Shown here piece after piece: positions 47,601-59,100 of a stretch of 64,000 nt of DNA. Within the stretch, counting starts at the first letter, position 1, and every line of letters begins with the position of its first letter. The position numbers and the translations under genes were made by a program. Where the stretch lies: NCBI RefSeq assembly GCF_018294505.1, contig NC_057797.1, positions 123,323,116 to 123,387,115 on the forward strand. The letters are read 5' to 3'. Below the pieces are notes generated by a model. The model was not told the origin of the DNA. It saw only the letters and a program-made list of their open reading frames with translations, and searched no databases. The stretch comes from Triticum aestivum (Eukaryota; Streptophyta; Magnoliopsida; Poales; Poaceae).

Positions 47601-48360
47601 CTTTTCGGTCTGACCGATTCCTCCATTTTGGTCATACCGAGATCACTAAGTCGATCTAGGTTTTCAATCTCGGTGCAACTGATTTGAACCTTTTGGTCAC
47701 ACCGAGTTTCAGTAACTGCTTGCAGTTATGAATCTTGGTGCCACCGAGTTGTTCCACTCGGTCACACCGATAGGGTCGGGCTATATATACTCACGGGCAA
47801 AATTTTGGAAATTTCTCCGAAACCCCTTTGCCCGCGCATAGCTCGCTCTGCCTCCTGGGTCTCCGGATCGTCCTCCTTGTCGCCAGTCGCCTCCTGTCGC
47901 TGGTCTCCGCCGCCGTCAACGGAATTCTTCCCTGCCGTTGCCGCCGTAGTGAGTTCATCGCCGAACTAAGGTATGGACTCGATCACAGTGCTATCCCCGT
48001 CCGATTCCTAGCACATTGTGTTCATTATGATTCTTACCACGATTGAAACGCTTCTATCCAGTCAAAACACTCCGTAGATTAGAGTTGAATTGAAAATTTA
48101 GGGTTAGGTTTCCGCCGAAATCATCTCGGACCCACCGAGTTGTGAAACTCGGTACCACCGATTCGGCTCAGGCCATTGCACATGTAATTTTTGGTCTGAT
48201 TGAGAATTGCAAATCGGTGTGACCGAGTTCAGGACTTTGTGAAACCCTAGCAGTCTCGATGCCACCGAACTATGACTCGGTCTGACCGAGTTCACTAGTT
48301 TAGGTTCCAACAGCTGCTTCGGTATCACCGAGTTTACAAATCGGTTGATCCGAAATGCTT
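47600..48360. repeat. Cluster of TCGGT-NNN-ACCGA dyads (internal)
   Basis: About a dozen dyad copies, more degenerate than those in the LTRs (for example 'tcggtctgaccga', 'tcggtcacaccga', 'tcggtatcaccga'). They flank the internal TATA box at 47782 on both sides, so the layout of LTR dyads plus TATA is repeated inside the element. Confidence 0.75.
47782..47789 (+). promoter_or_regulatory. Internal TATA box of Copia E accessory gene
   Basis: TATATATA preceded by 'cggtcacaccgatagggtcg' and followed by a C/T-rich leader. The context 'gctatatatac' is the same as at the LTR TATA box (43631). It would drive the downstream accessory ORF, 0.7 kb away; an intron in the leader is likely. Confidence 0.5.
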
Positions 48361-48483
48361 TCTATGGAAAACTAAAACTAAGTTTTTGACTCATTCTTTT
48401 TCAAAAACCTCTGCATTTTGTGATGCTCATCCACTCTATCTCATCTATATCTATTCACAGGGTCTGCTGTCAGTGTTTGCAAT

Positions 48484-49780
48484 ATGTCTGATCAGAGTGA
48501 CAGCCAGAACAGGTCAGAGGAGCAGGTTCACCTGAGTGAGGGCCCTAGTCCCTCTAGCAGTTCAGATGATGGTAGCAGGAGCACTCCCAGCAACTTGCCC
48601 AAAGCTGCCACCAGAACAAGGAAGAAGAAAACTTCAAGTCCGAGGATGAAGACTATGTGGAAGTTGAGGATGAGGCCACTTCCAAGAAGAAAGTGGTTAA
48701 GAAGGAATATAGCACTGCTGCTGCCACCAAGCCAGGCATGAAGCAAAAGGTTCCTGCAAAGAGAATTCCAATGTCTAAGGCCAGAGCATCTACTCAAGTC
48801 CCTTTGGGATCTGAACCCAAAGAGGCTGCTGTAGAAGGGAAGAAGATGATGACTTGGATGTCTATGCCAAGAAGAAGATGGATCACAACTCTATGGCAAA
48901 CATGTACAAGGAGATTCCTGAAGATGATCTTGAGACTCACCAGTTTGGGTCAGTAAAACACTTGCTGTCAGGGCTGCCTACAATCAATTGGATCCTTAGG
49001 CACACTCTCTTGCCCAAGTCTGGTGATCACAGAATGATCAGAGGCCATGCAATTAACTTGCTACATATATTTGATGTGCCACAGAAGTTCAAGGTCATGA
49101 GCCTTATAGTTGAGACTATCAAGAGGACTGCAGCTGACCAGAAAAGAAGTTGTGGATATGCCCCACAGATCCAGGAGTTGATAAACTCAAAGATGGGCAC
49201 AGACACATACTTGTTGGATAAGGAACACTTGCCTATCTATCCTGACTTTGAGGACAATCAAGTTGTGATGAATGAGAATGAACCATCATCAGTACAAGCT
49301 CAAGAGAAGAAGGAGAAAGCAAAGAAAGAGAAGGCTGCCAAGATGCCAACTCAAGAGGAGACATCTGAGTACTTTTTGAAAAGCAAGCAAGATCAGCTTG
49401 GCTACCTGATTGCATCCACTCTGAGGATTGAGAAGGGACTGGTCACCCTGACTCAAAACTAGGAGAGCTTGGAAAGAATCGTGGAGCAAAAATTCTATGA
49501 CTTGGATGTGAAGGTAACTGAGATTCAGTCTGTTGTGGAGCAACTTCAAGATGATATGCAGGAGAGGAAGGGCAAGACAACCACTAATGCATTTGCCAGA
49601 GTGCCTAGAGCTCAGAGGTCTGCTGCAGTGCCTGTTCCAGACACTAGTGACACTTCATCCGCACCAGCTACAGCTTCAGCGCAACCAGCTCCAGCACCAA
49701 CTCCATCAGCTCCATCCACATCAACTGAAGCCTTCCTCCTTAGCGTTCTCCGGACACCACCACCTGAAGACCAGGCTTGA
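48484..49780 (+). pseudogene. Copia E accessory ORF, putative plant-transposon-protein type
   Basis: ATG 48484 (MSDQSDSQNRSEEQVHLSEG) opens a Ser-rich N-terminus; the frame changes near 48650 (to VEVEDEATSKKKVVKKEY) and again near 48850. The main frame (48854-49462) has a globular core: HLLSGLPTINWILRHTLLP, GHAINLLHIFDVPQKFKVM, KRSCGYAPQIQELINSKMG. A Lys/Glu coil follows, then TAG at 49460. In the same frame comes SLERIVEQKFYDLDVKV and a Pro/Ala/Thr-rich tail ending PPPEDQA at 49780. The core recalls the 'putative plant transposon protein' family, known from many retroelements but of unknown role. Downstream of gag, same strand. Confidence 0.6.
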
Positions 49781-50305
49781 GAGACGTTCTAGTGCTATGC
49801 ATTTTCTATGAACTTTTTGGTAACTTGTTGCCAAAGGGGGTGAAAAATGTATAGATCATAGGCTTCGAGAGAGAGAGAGAGCATTGCTTTTTATTCTCTC
49901 TTGCTTTGGTGGTTGAACTTTGTTTCTTTTGATTGCTTGAGATACTATGCTATTATCTGTGAGACATTGATGATCATGTGGTTGATCATAAGCTACACTT
50001 ATGCTTGTTAGATGATATTATCTTACTTATCCTTATATGACCATTCACTTTGCTTGGTGATGAGTGCATGTATTTAATTCTTATCATTTTGAGCGCTCCA
50101 CCAAGATGTATGTGACATGGAAGAGTAACCCATGATCCTAACTCATTGTGCATTTGCAGCCAAAGCAAATCTTAAGATATGCACAAATTTAGGGGGAGCT
50201 CTTGCTTTTCACATACTTCTCAAAGCGACAATATCTTTCACTCTTATTATCATTTGTCAAAGCTTTGATCTATATGTTGTCATCAATTACCAAAAAGGGG
50301 GAGAT
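49781..50305 (+). other. Copia E 3' untranslated part and polypurine tract
   Basis: No gene. (GA)n at 49867-49882, a secondary purine tract 'tttagggggagctcttgc' at 50189-50206 and the main polypurine tract 50292-50304. Confidence 0.7.
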
Positions 50306-51993
50306 TGAAAGTGCAACTATCCCTGTGTGGTCTTGGTAATTCCTAACAACAAATAGCTCATTGAGCTAACATTATTCCAAGATAAATATTTCAGGAAAAG
50401 CTCAATGAATGGCATGGCATGGATGAGGAAAGTGGATCCCTCAAAATTCTAAGGACAAAAAGTTTGGCTCAAGCTTGAAGCTCAAGACTCTACATTTTAT
50501 ATTTTAGTGATCCAAGATCACATTGAGTCTATAGGAAAAGCCAATACTGTCAAGGAGGGATGAGGTGTTGCTTAATGGCTTGCTTGCTCAAAATGCTTAG
50601 TGATATGCTCCAAAATCCTCAACTACCTTCCCACATCCACATATGACCTAAACCAAAAGTCAAACTCGGCCCCACCGATTCTTTCTATCCGGCGCCACCG
50701 AGTTTCAAATGTCATAGCCACTGCCACAAACCCTAGGCAAATCGGTCTCACCGATAGGGATCTCGGTCTCACCGAGATGGGATTGTAATCTCTCTGTTTC
50801 CCTTCATAATGTTTCGGTCTTACCGAGATGAGCGATCGGTCCCACCGAGATTGCAATGTAAACTCTCTGTTTCCCTTTTGTAACATTTTGGTCTCACCGA
50901 GATGAGCGAATCAGTCCCACCGAGTTTACCTGACCAACTCTCTGGTTAGCTTATTACCAAAATCGGTCCCACCGAGTTTGTGTAATTGGTCACACCGATA
51001 TTACGTTATGCCCTAATCCTAACCATATCGGTCCTACCGAGTTGCATCTCAGTCCCACCGAAAATCCTAACAGTCACTAGGTTTGCTGAATCAGTCCGAC
51101 TGAGTTTAACCATTCAGTCCCACCGAGTTTGGCAAATTGTGTGTAACGGTTAGATTTTGTGTGGAGGCTATATATACCCCTCCACCCACTCTTCATTCAT
51201 GGAGAGAGCCATCAGAACATACCTACACTTCCAATACACATTTTCTGAGAGAGAACCACCTACACTTGTGTTGAGGTCAAGATATTCCATTCCAACCATA
51301 TGAATCTTGATCTCTAGCCTTTCCCAAGTTGCTTTCCACTCAAATTTTCTTTCCACCAAATCCAAATCCCGTGAGAGAGAGTTGAGTGTTGGGGAGACTA
51401 TCATTTGAAGCACAAGAGCAAGGAGTTCATCATCAACACAACATTTGTTACTTCTTGGAGAGTGGTGTCTCCTAGATTGGCTAGGTGTCACTTGGGAGCC
51501 TCCGACAAGATTGTGGAGTTGAACCAAGGAGTTTGTAAGGGCAAGGAGATCGCCTACTTCGTGAAGATCTACCGCTAGTGAGGCAAGTCCTTCGTGGGCG
51601 ACGACCGTGATGGAATAGACAAGGTTGCTTCTTCGTGGACCCTTCATGGGTGGAGCCCTCCGTGGACTCGCGCAACTGTTACCCTCTGTGGGTTGAAGTC
51701 TCCATCAACGTGGATGTACGATAGCACCACCTATCGGAACCACGACAAAAACATCCGTGTCTCCAATTGCGTTTGAATCCTCCAAACCCTTCCCTTTACA
51801 TTCTTGCAAGTTGCATGCTTTACTTTCCGCTGCTCATATACTCTTTTGCATGCTTGCTTGAATTGTGTGGAGATTGCTTGACTTGTGCTAAGATAGCTAA
51901 AATCTGCCAAGAACTAAAATTGGGAAAAGGCTAGATTTTTATTTGGTCAAGTAGTCTAATCACCCCCCCTCTAGACATACTTTCGATCCTACA
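50306..51993 (+). repeat. Copia E 3' LTR with dyad cluster
   Basis: 1688 bp, close to identical to the 5' LTR. The dyad cluster lies at 50660-51140 and the TATA box at 51169-51176. Several dyads have lost symmetry by transitions (TCAGTCCC for TCGGTCCC). Confidence 0.92.
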
Positions 51994-51998
51994 CTTTG

Positions 51999-52337
51999 CT
52001 TGACGCCTCGGGACTCCTCGCCTGCGCTTGCCTCTTTAGCACCAAAGAGGAAACTGGCACTCTGCGCCCGCTGGCGCCCACCTGGCCTTGGTCGTCATGG
52101 CTCACATCACGGAAACCTCACGAGGTGCCCCTCGCCTTGATCTCTCCGCTCCTCGTGAGCCAGCCTAGTGAGGCTGCCCCTGAGGAGGTCTTGTGTCATA
52201 TGCCTCGCGAGGCTTGGCCCCTCGCGAGGGTCTTGAGTGATGGTTGATGAAGATGGGCCATACCAAGCCGCTGGTGGAGCCACGCCCTGGGCCGCAGGCA
52301 GGCAAGTCTGGGTACCCCCGTTCCCAGGACACCGACA
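51999..52337 (-). repeat. Gypsy B 5' LTR, outer part
   Basis: It continues the LTR after Copia E ('cttgacgcctcgggactcct') and ends CACCGACA at 52337. It is followed by ACCGT, the B target duplication, and then by the interrupted CACTA tandem unit. Confidence 0.9.
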
Positions 52338-52342
52338 ACCGT

Positions 52343-53350
52343 GTTAAAAAATTTATCCCATTTGGGGCAGGTTCGGGTATATGCTTCTCACAAACCAGAG
52401 CTTCTCACAAGAAGCATGATAGTTTCAGTAGGGAACATCCCACCTTTTGGGACGAAATGATATCCATTGCCTCTTATTGCTTTCAAAAAATTTCTCGTGT
52501 CAACATAGAACAACAGGAGTGTTGTGTTAATTTTTGGGTTTTTTCGGGGTTTGTTTGGACATTTTTATGCATTAACTGAGTTTTCAATGCATTTACGTGC
52601 ATAATTCAAATTTGAACTACATGCACATGCTCCAGTGCATATAAATTGATTGAAAAATCAAATCTGTGTCCTTGGGTGCATGCTTAGGTCCCATGCAAGA
52701 AATGGGAATGAATTTCAAACACCAGGGCACCATTGATTGCCAGCAAAACATTGAGATGCCTGGTTTTTAAATTCTAGTAAATCCAAAACTCGTCTGAAAT
52801 TGATGAAACTTGGCATGCTTTCATGGAGCGGCATCAACATGGCGTGGTAAATTTTTTGTCCCGTTTGGGGAAGCTTTGGGTATATGCTTCTCACAAACCA
52901 GAGCTTCTCACAACAAGCATCATGGTTTCAGTAGGGAATGTCCCACCTTTGGGGACGAAATGATATCCACTGCTTCTTATTGATTCCAAAAAAATTCTTG
53001 TGTCAACATAGAACAACAGGAGTGTTGTGTCCATTTTTGTGATTTTTCGGGGTTCTTTTGGACATTTTTATGCATCAACTGAGTTTTCAATGCATTTATG
53101 TGCATAATTCAAATTTGAACTACATGCACATGCTCCAGTGCATACAAATTGGTTGAAAAATCAAATTTGTGTCCTTGGATGCATGCTTAGGTCCCATGCA
53201 AGAAATGTGAATGAATTTTAAACACCAGGGCACCATTGATTGCCGGCAAAACATTGGGATGCTTGGTTTTTAAATTCTAGTAAATCCAAAACTCGTTTGA
53301 AATTCAAGAAACTTGGCATGCTATCATGGAATGGCACCCGACTTGATGTG
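52343..53350 (+). repeat. CACTA tandem array of ~500-bp units, right part
   Basis: It finishes the unit cut by Gypsy B and has further unit starts near 52545 and 53048. Spacing 52545 to 53048 is about 503 bp, and 18046 to 52545 minus the insertion is also about 503 bp. The array decays after 53340. In all there are three full copies plus partial ones at both ends. Confidence 0.8.
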
Positions 53351-53807
53351 GTATTTTTCGTATCCATTTTGAGAGAAGGCGCACTCGAATAATGACAGCC
53401 AACAAAGGCATTTTGAAAAAAATAGCTACCACTTTAATATCTCAAACGCTTGTATAATTCAAACCGTGTGCGCTCTGTTAACCATTCGCGTGACACCATG
53501 TGTCTTGGTTTTAATGGTTGTAGGAGGTGCCATGCAGACAGCTGCTTGACCTTGACTGAACGGGAGGCGTGCAAGCGCAGTCCAGTCCGCAGGCTGACCG
53601 AGAGGTGTGCAAGCTGTCCTCCAATGCACAGGCTCACCGGGAAGCATGCGAGATATACGTTGCATAGTCTCACTAGGAAGCGAGCCCTTTGACTTCCATG
53701 GCCGCCCACCTTACTCTCCATTAATGGCACCCGAGCCGCTGTTTAATACGGGCGGCCTTACTGTTCGCCTCCCGTTCCCCTCCCTCCCGCAGACCTCCAC
53801 CAACGCC

Positions 53808-54471
53808 ATGGCGCAGAATGATCATCTGCCACTAGTCTTCAAGTTTGGTGAAGTTGACTCCGAGCCAGAGAAGATAGAAAATAAGGAGGAATGGGGCCTC
53901 ATGGACATGGCCCAAAACGAGTTGGCCGCGACGGTTGCTGCCCCCGCTCCCGTCCCAGCTCCCATCCCCGCGCCCGCGCCAGCGACCATCCCCATAGCAT
54001 TGACGGACTGGTCGCTGAGCACTATCCCAGAGCTAGAAGCCGCGTGTGTCAGCGAGGTCTCCGCGGACCCGCGCGAGCTCGTGTACATGCCAGCGCCCGT
54101 GCCCGTGCGCGCCCCTCCACCCATCATGGCGCCGGCCCCCATGTGTTTGGTTGCACCCGCCGCGCCCATGCGTGCCCCTCCACCCATCGTGGCGCCAGTC
54201 CCCGTGCATTTTGCTGCACCCGCCGCGCCCATGCCCGTGCCCGTGCGCGCGCCCCCCCTCAGCGACATGGGACGCTGCCGTCGACCGCTACCTCTCAGCG
54301 ATGCCAGATGTCGTCCTCCCGCGCCACGCCCGTCGATCGCACGATGACATGATGTTTGATTTACAAGTGAAGAACATTTTGTGCTGCCTTAAAGACTTCA
54401 ACAACGGCGTCCCGGAGGTCGACAACGACAACGACGGCGTGACACACCGCCTCCGCCACCGCCGGAAATAG
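53808..54471 (+). pseudogene. CACTA proline/alanine-rich ORF
   Basis: ATG 53808 starts MAQNDHLPLVFKFGEVDSEP, an acidic N-terminus, then a long Pro/Ala region made of near repeats (VPAPIPAPAPA; RAPPPIMAPAP; RAPPPIVAPVP). A frameshift in the C run at about 54253-54259 is likely: the first frame runs into arginine-rich nonsense, while the other frame continues as WDAAVDRYLSAMPDVVLP and HDDMMFDLQVKNILCCLKDF, ending at 54471. That second part looks like a real folded or helical C-terminus. I do not recognise the protein. Alternatively it is a distant transposase-associated DNA-binding protein of the CACTA, which would explain its place beside subterminal repeats. Confidence 0.45.
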
Positions 54472-55150
54472 TTTTTTGGGGTTTAATACTGCATCTCGAA
54501 TTCTCGGTCATATGAATATAAATTCGCAGTGTGACTGAATGAAAGATATGGTTTGAACAAACTTGCATTTTTCTCTCTTAATGTACAGACTTATCAAATG
54601 ATTTTCTTTTAAAAATCATCAATGGTTTTGAAATATAAAACACTCATCGCAAATGTTTTAGTTAGAACACCCGTATGCAAACCGACAGCTTCCCCAGGAA
54701 GCCAAGGGAAGATGTGCCGAGCAGGATTTCTGCATCCCTTCAATGCGAACGGTTGTTTTGCATGACCCGTGTACAACCACGTACGAACAATTGGTAAGAT
54801 TTGCATATCTGTCATTTTGGGTATGTTGCCATTTATCAAACTGGAAAGATTGACATTTGTTTATCTAGTAACATTGCCATTTGTCAACCTTGTAACACTG
54901 CGATTTGTTAAAATATGCAGCTACAAATCACTAGGAATTTTTGCAACTAAAATTACTAGAACTGTTCATATGGACACCACTAGCAGGCATGAGTTGATTG
55001 ACACATATGCAAATGTACCATTGATTACATACAACAAGTCATCAACCCACAACGACAACGAGGATACACGTTGGATTATAGATCATTTCCAACAAAACAT
55101 TCTAGTAAATTTTTTCTCACACAACAAATAACAAAGCGATGAAATGAACT
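54472..55150. other. CACTA interior, no gene
   Basis: AT-rich spacer with a local repeat 'acatttgtttatctagtaac / gccatttgtcaaccttgtaac / gcgatttgttaaaatatgcag' (about 54850-54920). It separates the proline-rich ORF from the 3' end of the convergent DUF295 gene. Confidence 0.5.
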
Positions 55151-55221
55151 TCAGCTCAACCACTCGTCGGTGTTGGAAACACTTGCTTTGAACCAAATGT
55201 GATTCTCTGGGAAGGGCCAGT

Positions 55222-55699
55222 TGTCGGTGTCAAAACCGGCGGATCTCGGGTAGGGGGTCCCGAACTGTGCGTCTAAGGCAGATGGTAACAGGAGGTAGGG
55301 GACACGATGTTTACCCAGGTTCGGGCCCTCTTGATGGAGGTAATACCCTACGTCCTGCTTGATTGTTCTTGATGATATGAGTACTACAAGAGTTGATCTA
55401 CCACGAGATCAGAGAGGCTAAACCCTAGAAGCTAGCCTATTGTATGATTGTATGTATATCTATCGACTAGTCTAGCCCTAGTTTATATAATGCACCAGAG
55501 GCCTAGGATAACAAGAGTCCTAGCCGAATACGCCGGTGGGGGAGGAGTCCTTGTCTTGACCACCAAGTCTTGTGGAATCTTCCTTGTATGCGGCAGCTGT
55601 CCGAACTGGCCCATCAGTATACGGCCATGGGGGTCCTCGGCCCAATCTAACTGACCGGGAGACGATGTGGTGAGTACCCCATAGTCCAGGACACCGTCA
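55222..55699 (-). repeat. Gypsy F 3' LTR
   Basis: In plus orientation TGTCGGTGTCAAAACC to GGACACCGTCA. The first 190 bp resemble Gypsy A LTRs; the promoter half ('gtttatataatgcacc') differs. Confidence 0.88.
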
Positions 55700-55964
55700 G
55701 TAGCCCCCTAAACTGGTCTTCAAGTTGGGGACGCTCCTGGGTTCTTCTGAACGGTTCTTTGTCTTCGGTCATCGGTCTTGAAAACTGGCTCAACAAATCA
55801 TCCCATCTTCTATCTTGAGGATTGCCGAGCTAAATCCGAAGATCTCACACGTCCGGTATCCGAGGAGCCCTTTAAGTCTTCGGCCTTTATCAATGCCGTG
55901 TTATTTTTATGCCACACCTCGGGTTTGAAGTTGTTCCCGGGCGGCATCGTCCTCTTGCGTCCGA

Positions 55965-56130
55965 GCTCCAACGCCGGACTGCATTCGAGGTATCTTTTGC
56001 AGCCGAGCTCCAACGCCAGACCGCTTTCCGAGCTCCAACGCCGGAATGTATCCGAGCTCCAACACTGGACTATGTCCAAACTCCAACGCCGGACTGTATC
56101 CAGGCTCCAACGGCGGACTATATCCGAGGT
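55965..56130. repeat. Short tandem repeat CCGAGCTCCAACGCCGGAC
   Basis: Six or seven copies of a unit close to 'ccgagctccaacgccggact', spaced about 25-35 bp, with decreasing similarity to the right. It lies in the noncoding interior of Gypsy F and makes spurious repetitive frames on both strands. Confidence 0.8.
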
Positions 56131-56139
56131 CTCATATCA

Positions 56140-59100
56140 CCTTAGTTCAAAAAAGTTGAAAGAGTGTAGCCAAGCTTAATGCCGGGAATGCCCTCTATGG
56201 AGCCAGCCACTGGCGCCCGAGCTTTATGCCGGACTGCTTCAGGTGGTGCACCACCCCGACTGTGGGCCGATTTTTTGTCAATATTTTTGATTGGTGCAAT
56301 TTATTCTCTACCGAGATATATAGCCAGTAGCTCTCAAGGTGTGTATCGGTCTAAAACCCGAGATGCACCTGAAGGATGACATGATACCGCTGATCCCAGT
56401 AGCCGCTGAGACTCAGGTTGATTTGCAAAATCGGTCTGAGGATCAACTCCTAGCTCGGCAGAATACTTCGGGACACAAAAAACGGTGTGCAGAGTCCTCG
56501 AGACTCAGGTTGGGTGCGGCCGACCAACCTGAGGATCATAATCTCCTCGAAAACTCTATTGCACTTAAATTTTCTGCACTGGATTGCCAATGCAGTAGCC
56601 CCCGAGACACTGGTCGGGTGGCAACACCAGATCAGGGGATCAATGTGCCCCTTTAATATTAGTAAATGATAAGCCTAAATCCCAGTAGCCCCCGAGCCTT
56701 AATGCGGGCACGGGTGGCCGAATTAAGGATTGATATCTAGAGTAAAATCACAAATTATGTGTAATGATTCTATGTATCCAAGTACTTTACATCATTAATG
56801 CTCGGATCCGCATTGTACAAAACTTTGTTGACCGACCATCGGCTTCCACCTCCTCGGCCAGTAGCCGAGGAGTGTTTGTCCTACTTTATAAAGCCTTTAT
56901 GAGGGCAAAGATTTACGACAAACAAGGCAATCTGGCCATACGGTTTTATAAACAAAGATACGCAGAGAGATATGTTATATTACTGTTTAACATAAGAAAT
57001 GTCTTCCAAAGAAAATAGTCCCGCTATCGGTTCCTTTCTTTGGGTTTTCATGCTAAGCATGATCATGAAACCTCAGCTCTAATGTAAGGGCAAAATATTG
57101 AGGATTTTGTTTGGGAGGCCAGTTACTAGCCCCCGGTAGTGTTCGGCGACAGTCGAGGTCGAGTCGTAAACACTTCGGCCAATGTTATGAATGGCCCGTC
57201 ATTTAACACAGTAATCGGATCGTTGACCAGTTTACGCTTATTGTGACAGTTAGTTTTCGGCTTTCTCCACTGAGGTGCTTAACCACGTGAGCTGGAAGCA
57301 CAATCGCAGTGGTTCTCCCTTTGCACACCTAGCCGAACAAAGCGGAATGTAAGAGGCAAGCGCAGGAGCTGGGCAACCCAACTATTGACCGAAGACACAA
57401 TTCAAAACCGATGCATATATAGCAATATCCGAGAATGTTTTTGCCGAATCTCTAAAGGTGTCCAGCGTTGTACTATGAGACTTGTGCTAAAAACACACAA
57501 ATAGTTTGAAAGTGCCATAAGCTTGGAAAACCAAAAAATGCCAGTAAAAACTTGATGTCCGAACAAGATCAAGTGTCCGGTGCCAATCCAAAAATTGGAA
57601 AAAATTGTGCTTCTGTCGTGCTTTGACATGACACATCCGATCTCAAGACTTCAAGCGGGTCAGCCTACGGCTGCATCCTCCTATCCCGAAGGCGGAGTGC
57701 TGCTCGTTAGACCAGTTTAGCGAACTAAACTCGAGCGGTCACTAGAGAGAAAATGGGTTATCTGGCTATTGACCACACACTCGCGTCGAAAAAGGAGCGG
57801 TAGAAAAAGACTTTGCAACGACCAAGAAGAAAACACATTTACTATAAATAGCTCATATAAATTTTAAGAGCCCCCAAGTGACTTGGGTAAAAGAATTTTA
57901 TGTATAATGATTGTATGTACCGAAGTACTTGTATCATATTTGTGTTCACCCGAACTTTAAACGCGTCTTAACCGACCGTCAGCTTCTCCCTCTTCGGCCA
58001 TGGGCCAAAAAGTGTCATGTACTCCACCTGTCAAGAGTATCGATGGTGTTTCGGATGACCAGGCAATCAGGCCATAAGGCTGTAACAGACAAAGCACGCT
58101 CAGGGAACTTATGCTATATTACTGACGAAGTGTAAGAAGCATCTTCGAAGAAAATAGTACCCCCACCGATACATTTCTTTGGTGCTCATTATTACTATGA
58201 GACTTGTGCAATATATTTTTTGTACACATGAGTTCCGTTGTGTGCCGACCATGATTGGAAACAATAAGAGTGCTAGCTTTCGGCTTCACCCAGTCTGAGG
58301 TCAGAGCTCAGATGACCCGGTCGTGACAATCACAGAGGTGCTCCCTTTACACCCTAGCCGAACAATCGGGAACGTAGGGGTAAGCACATGAGCCAGGCAA
58401 CCCAGCTTGCAAATCGCTTAGGTCAATATGCTGCATATTGTGGCATAATACACGAACAAGGAACGAAGCCGTACAAGTATAATCATATGCAAGAGGAAAA
58501 GCTTCATCAAGGGAGCCCCCAAATAAATGGGGTATTTGAATATGCGTGTCACAAACAAAGTTTTGACAAGTAACTTTGTCACAAACAACTTTGTGCCGAA
58601 AATTATAATGCTTGGTCGAACCGAACAAAATTTAGAACTGAAAGTTTTTGAGCATGAAAGCAACTTAGCTGGTTACTGTGCTCGGTGTTGATGACGCAAT
58701 TCAGGCTTGTGGCGGGACGAAGACGCCCATTGATCTATGACAGATCCAAAAAGGTTCGCAATCCTCGGCATGGCCGAGGTCCCATCCCCCAGGCCCGAGG
58801 TGTCCGAGCAAGGAGTTCGACACTCTGGAGTAGTGACCACCTAACGCAGTCAAAATCGATTACCTGCACACATAAAACAGTGCGGTCCAGGAAATAATAA
58901 TAATATATATATAATCCTTGCATAATTGCTTTACGGAAAAAATTATTTAAATAAATGTGGCCTGGCGTCGAAGCTAATGTCGATGAAGGGCGCCAGCGTG
59001 ATGCAGTGAAGGCATGACAAATCCTAAATTTGCAGGGCGGTCCGGGCTCCGGATGCGGCGTTCGCCGAACTATGTACGGAAACTGACCGAACCACCACGC

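Larger units (their letters stand above)
42770..51993 (+). mobile_element. Copia E: non-autonomous element with long gag and accessory ORF
   Basis: 9.2-kb plus-strand element in the 5' LTR of B with perfect TSD CTTTG (42765-42769, 51994-51998). LTRs of 1689 bp (42770-44458) and 1688 bp (50306-51993), both TGAAAGTGC...CCTACA. The PBS TGGTATCAGAGC at 44461, complementary to initiator tRNA-Met, marks it as Copia. The polypurine tract AAAAAGGGGGAGA is at 50292-50304. It encodes a long gag-like protein (44544-46726) and a second gene (about 48484-49780) with its own TATA box. There is no protease, integrase, RT or RNase H. The LTRs are nearly identical, so insertion is recent. Confidence 0.88.
18347..52337 (-). 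mobile_element. Gypsy B: LTR retrotransposon with pol and antisense B3-like gene
   Basis: Minus-strand element of about 8.5 kb, now stretched to 34 kb by insertions C (22819-39058) and E (42770-51993). LTRs of about 920 bp: 3' LTR 18347-19266; 5' LTR 42190-42769 plus 51999-52337, all ending TGTCGG/CCGACA. TSDs GCCGT (18342-18346) and ACCGT (52338-52342) differ by one base. From right to left: PBS, short gag, protease, RT, RNase H, integrase, then a plus-strand B3-like gene and the 3' LTR. This is the only element here with all pol domains, in the order expected for Gypsy (integrase last). It is inactive: RT active-site change, stops in RNase H and integrase, gag deletion. Confidence 0.88.

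Noticed and set aside
53822..54268. 148-residue Gly/Ala-rich minus ORF
   Set aside because: Mirror of the proline/alanine repeats on the plus strand.
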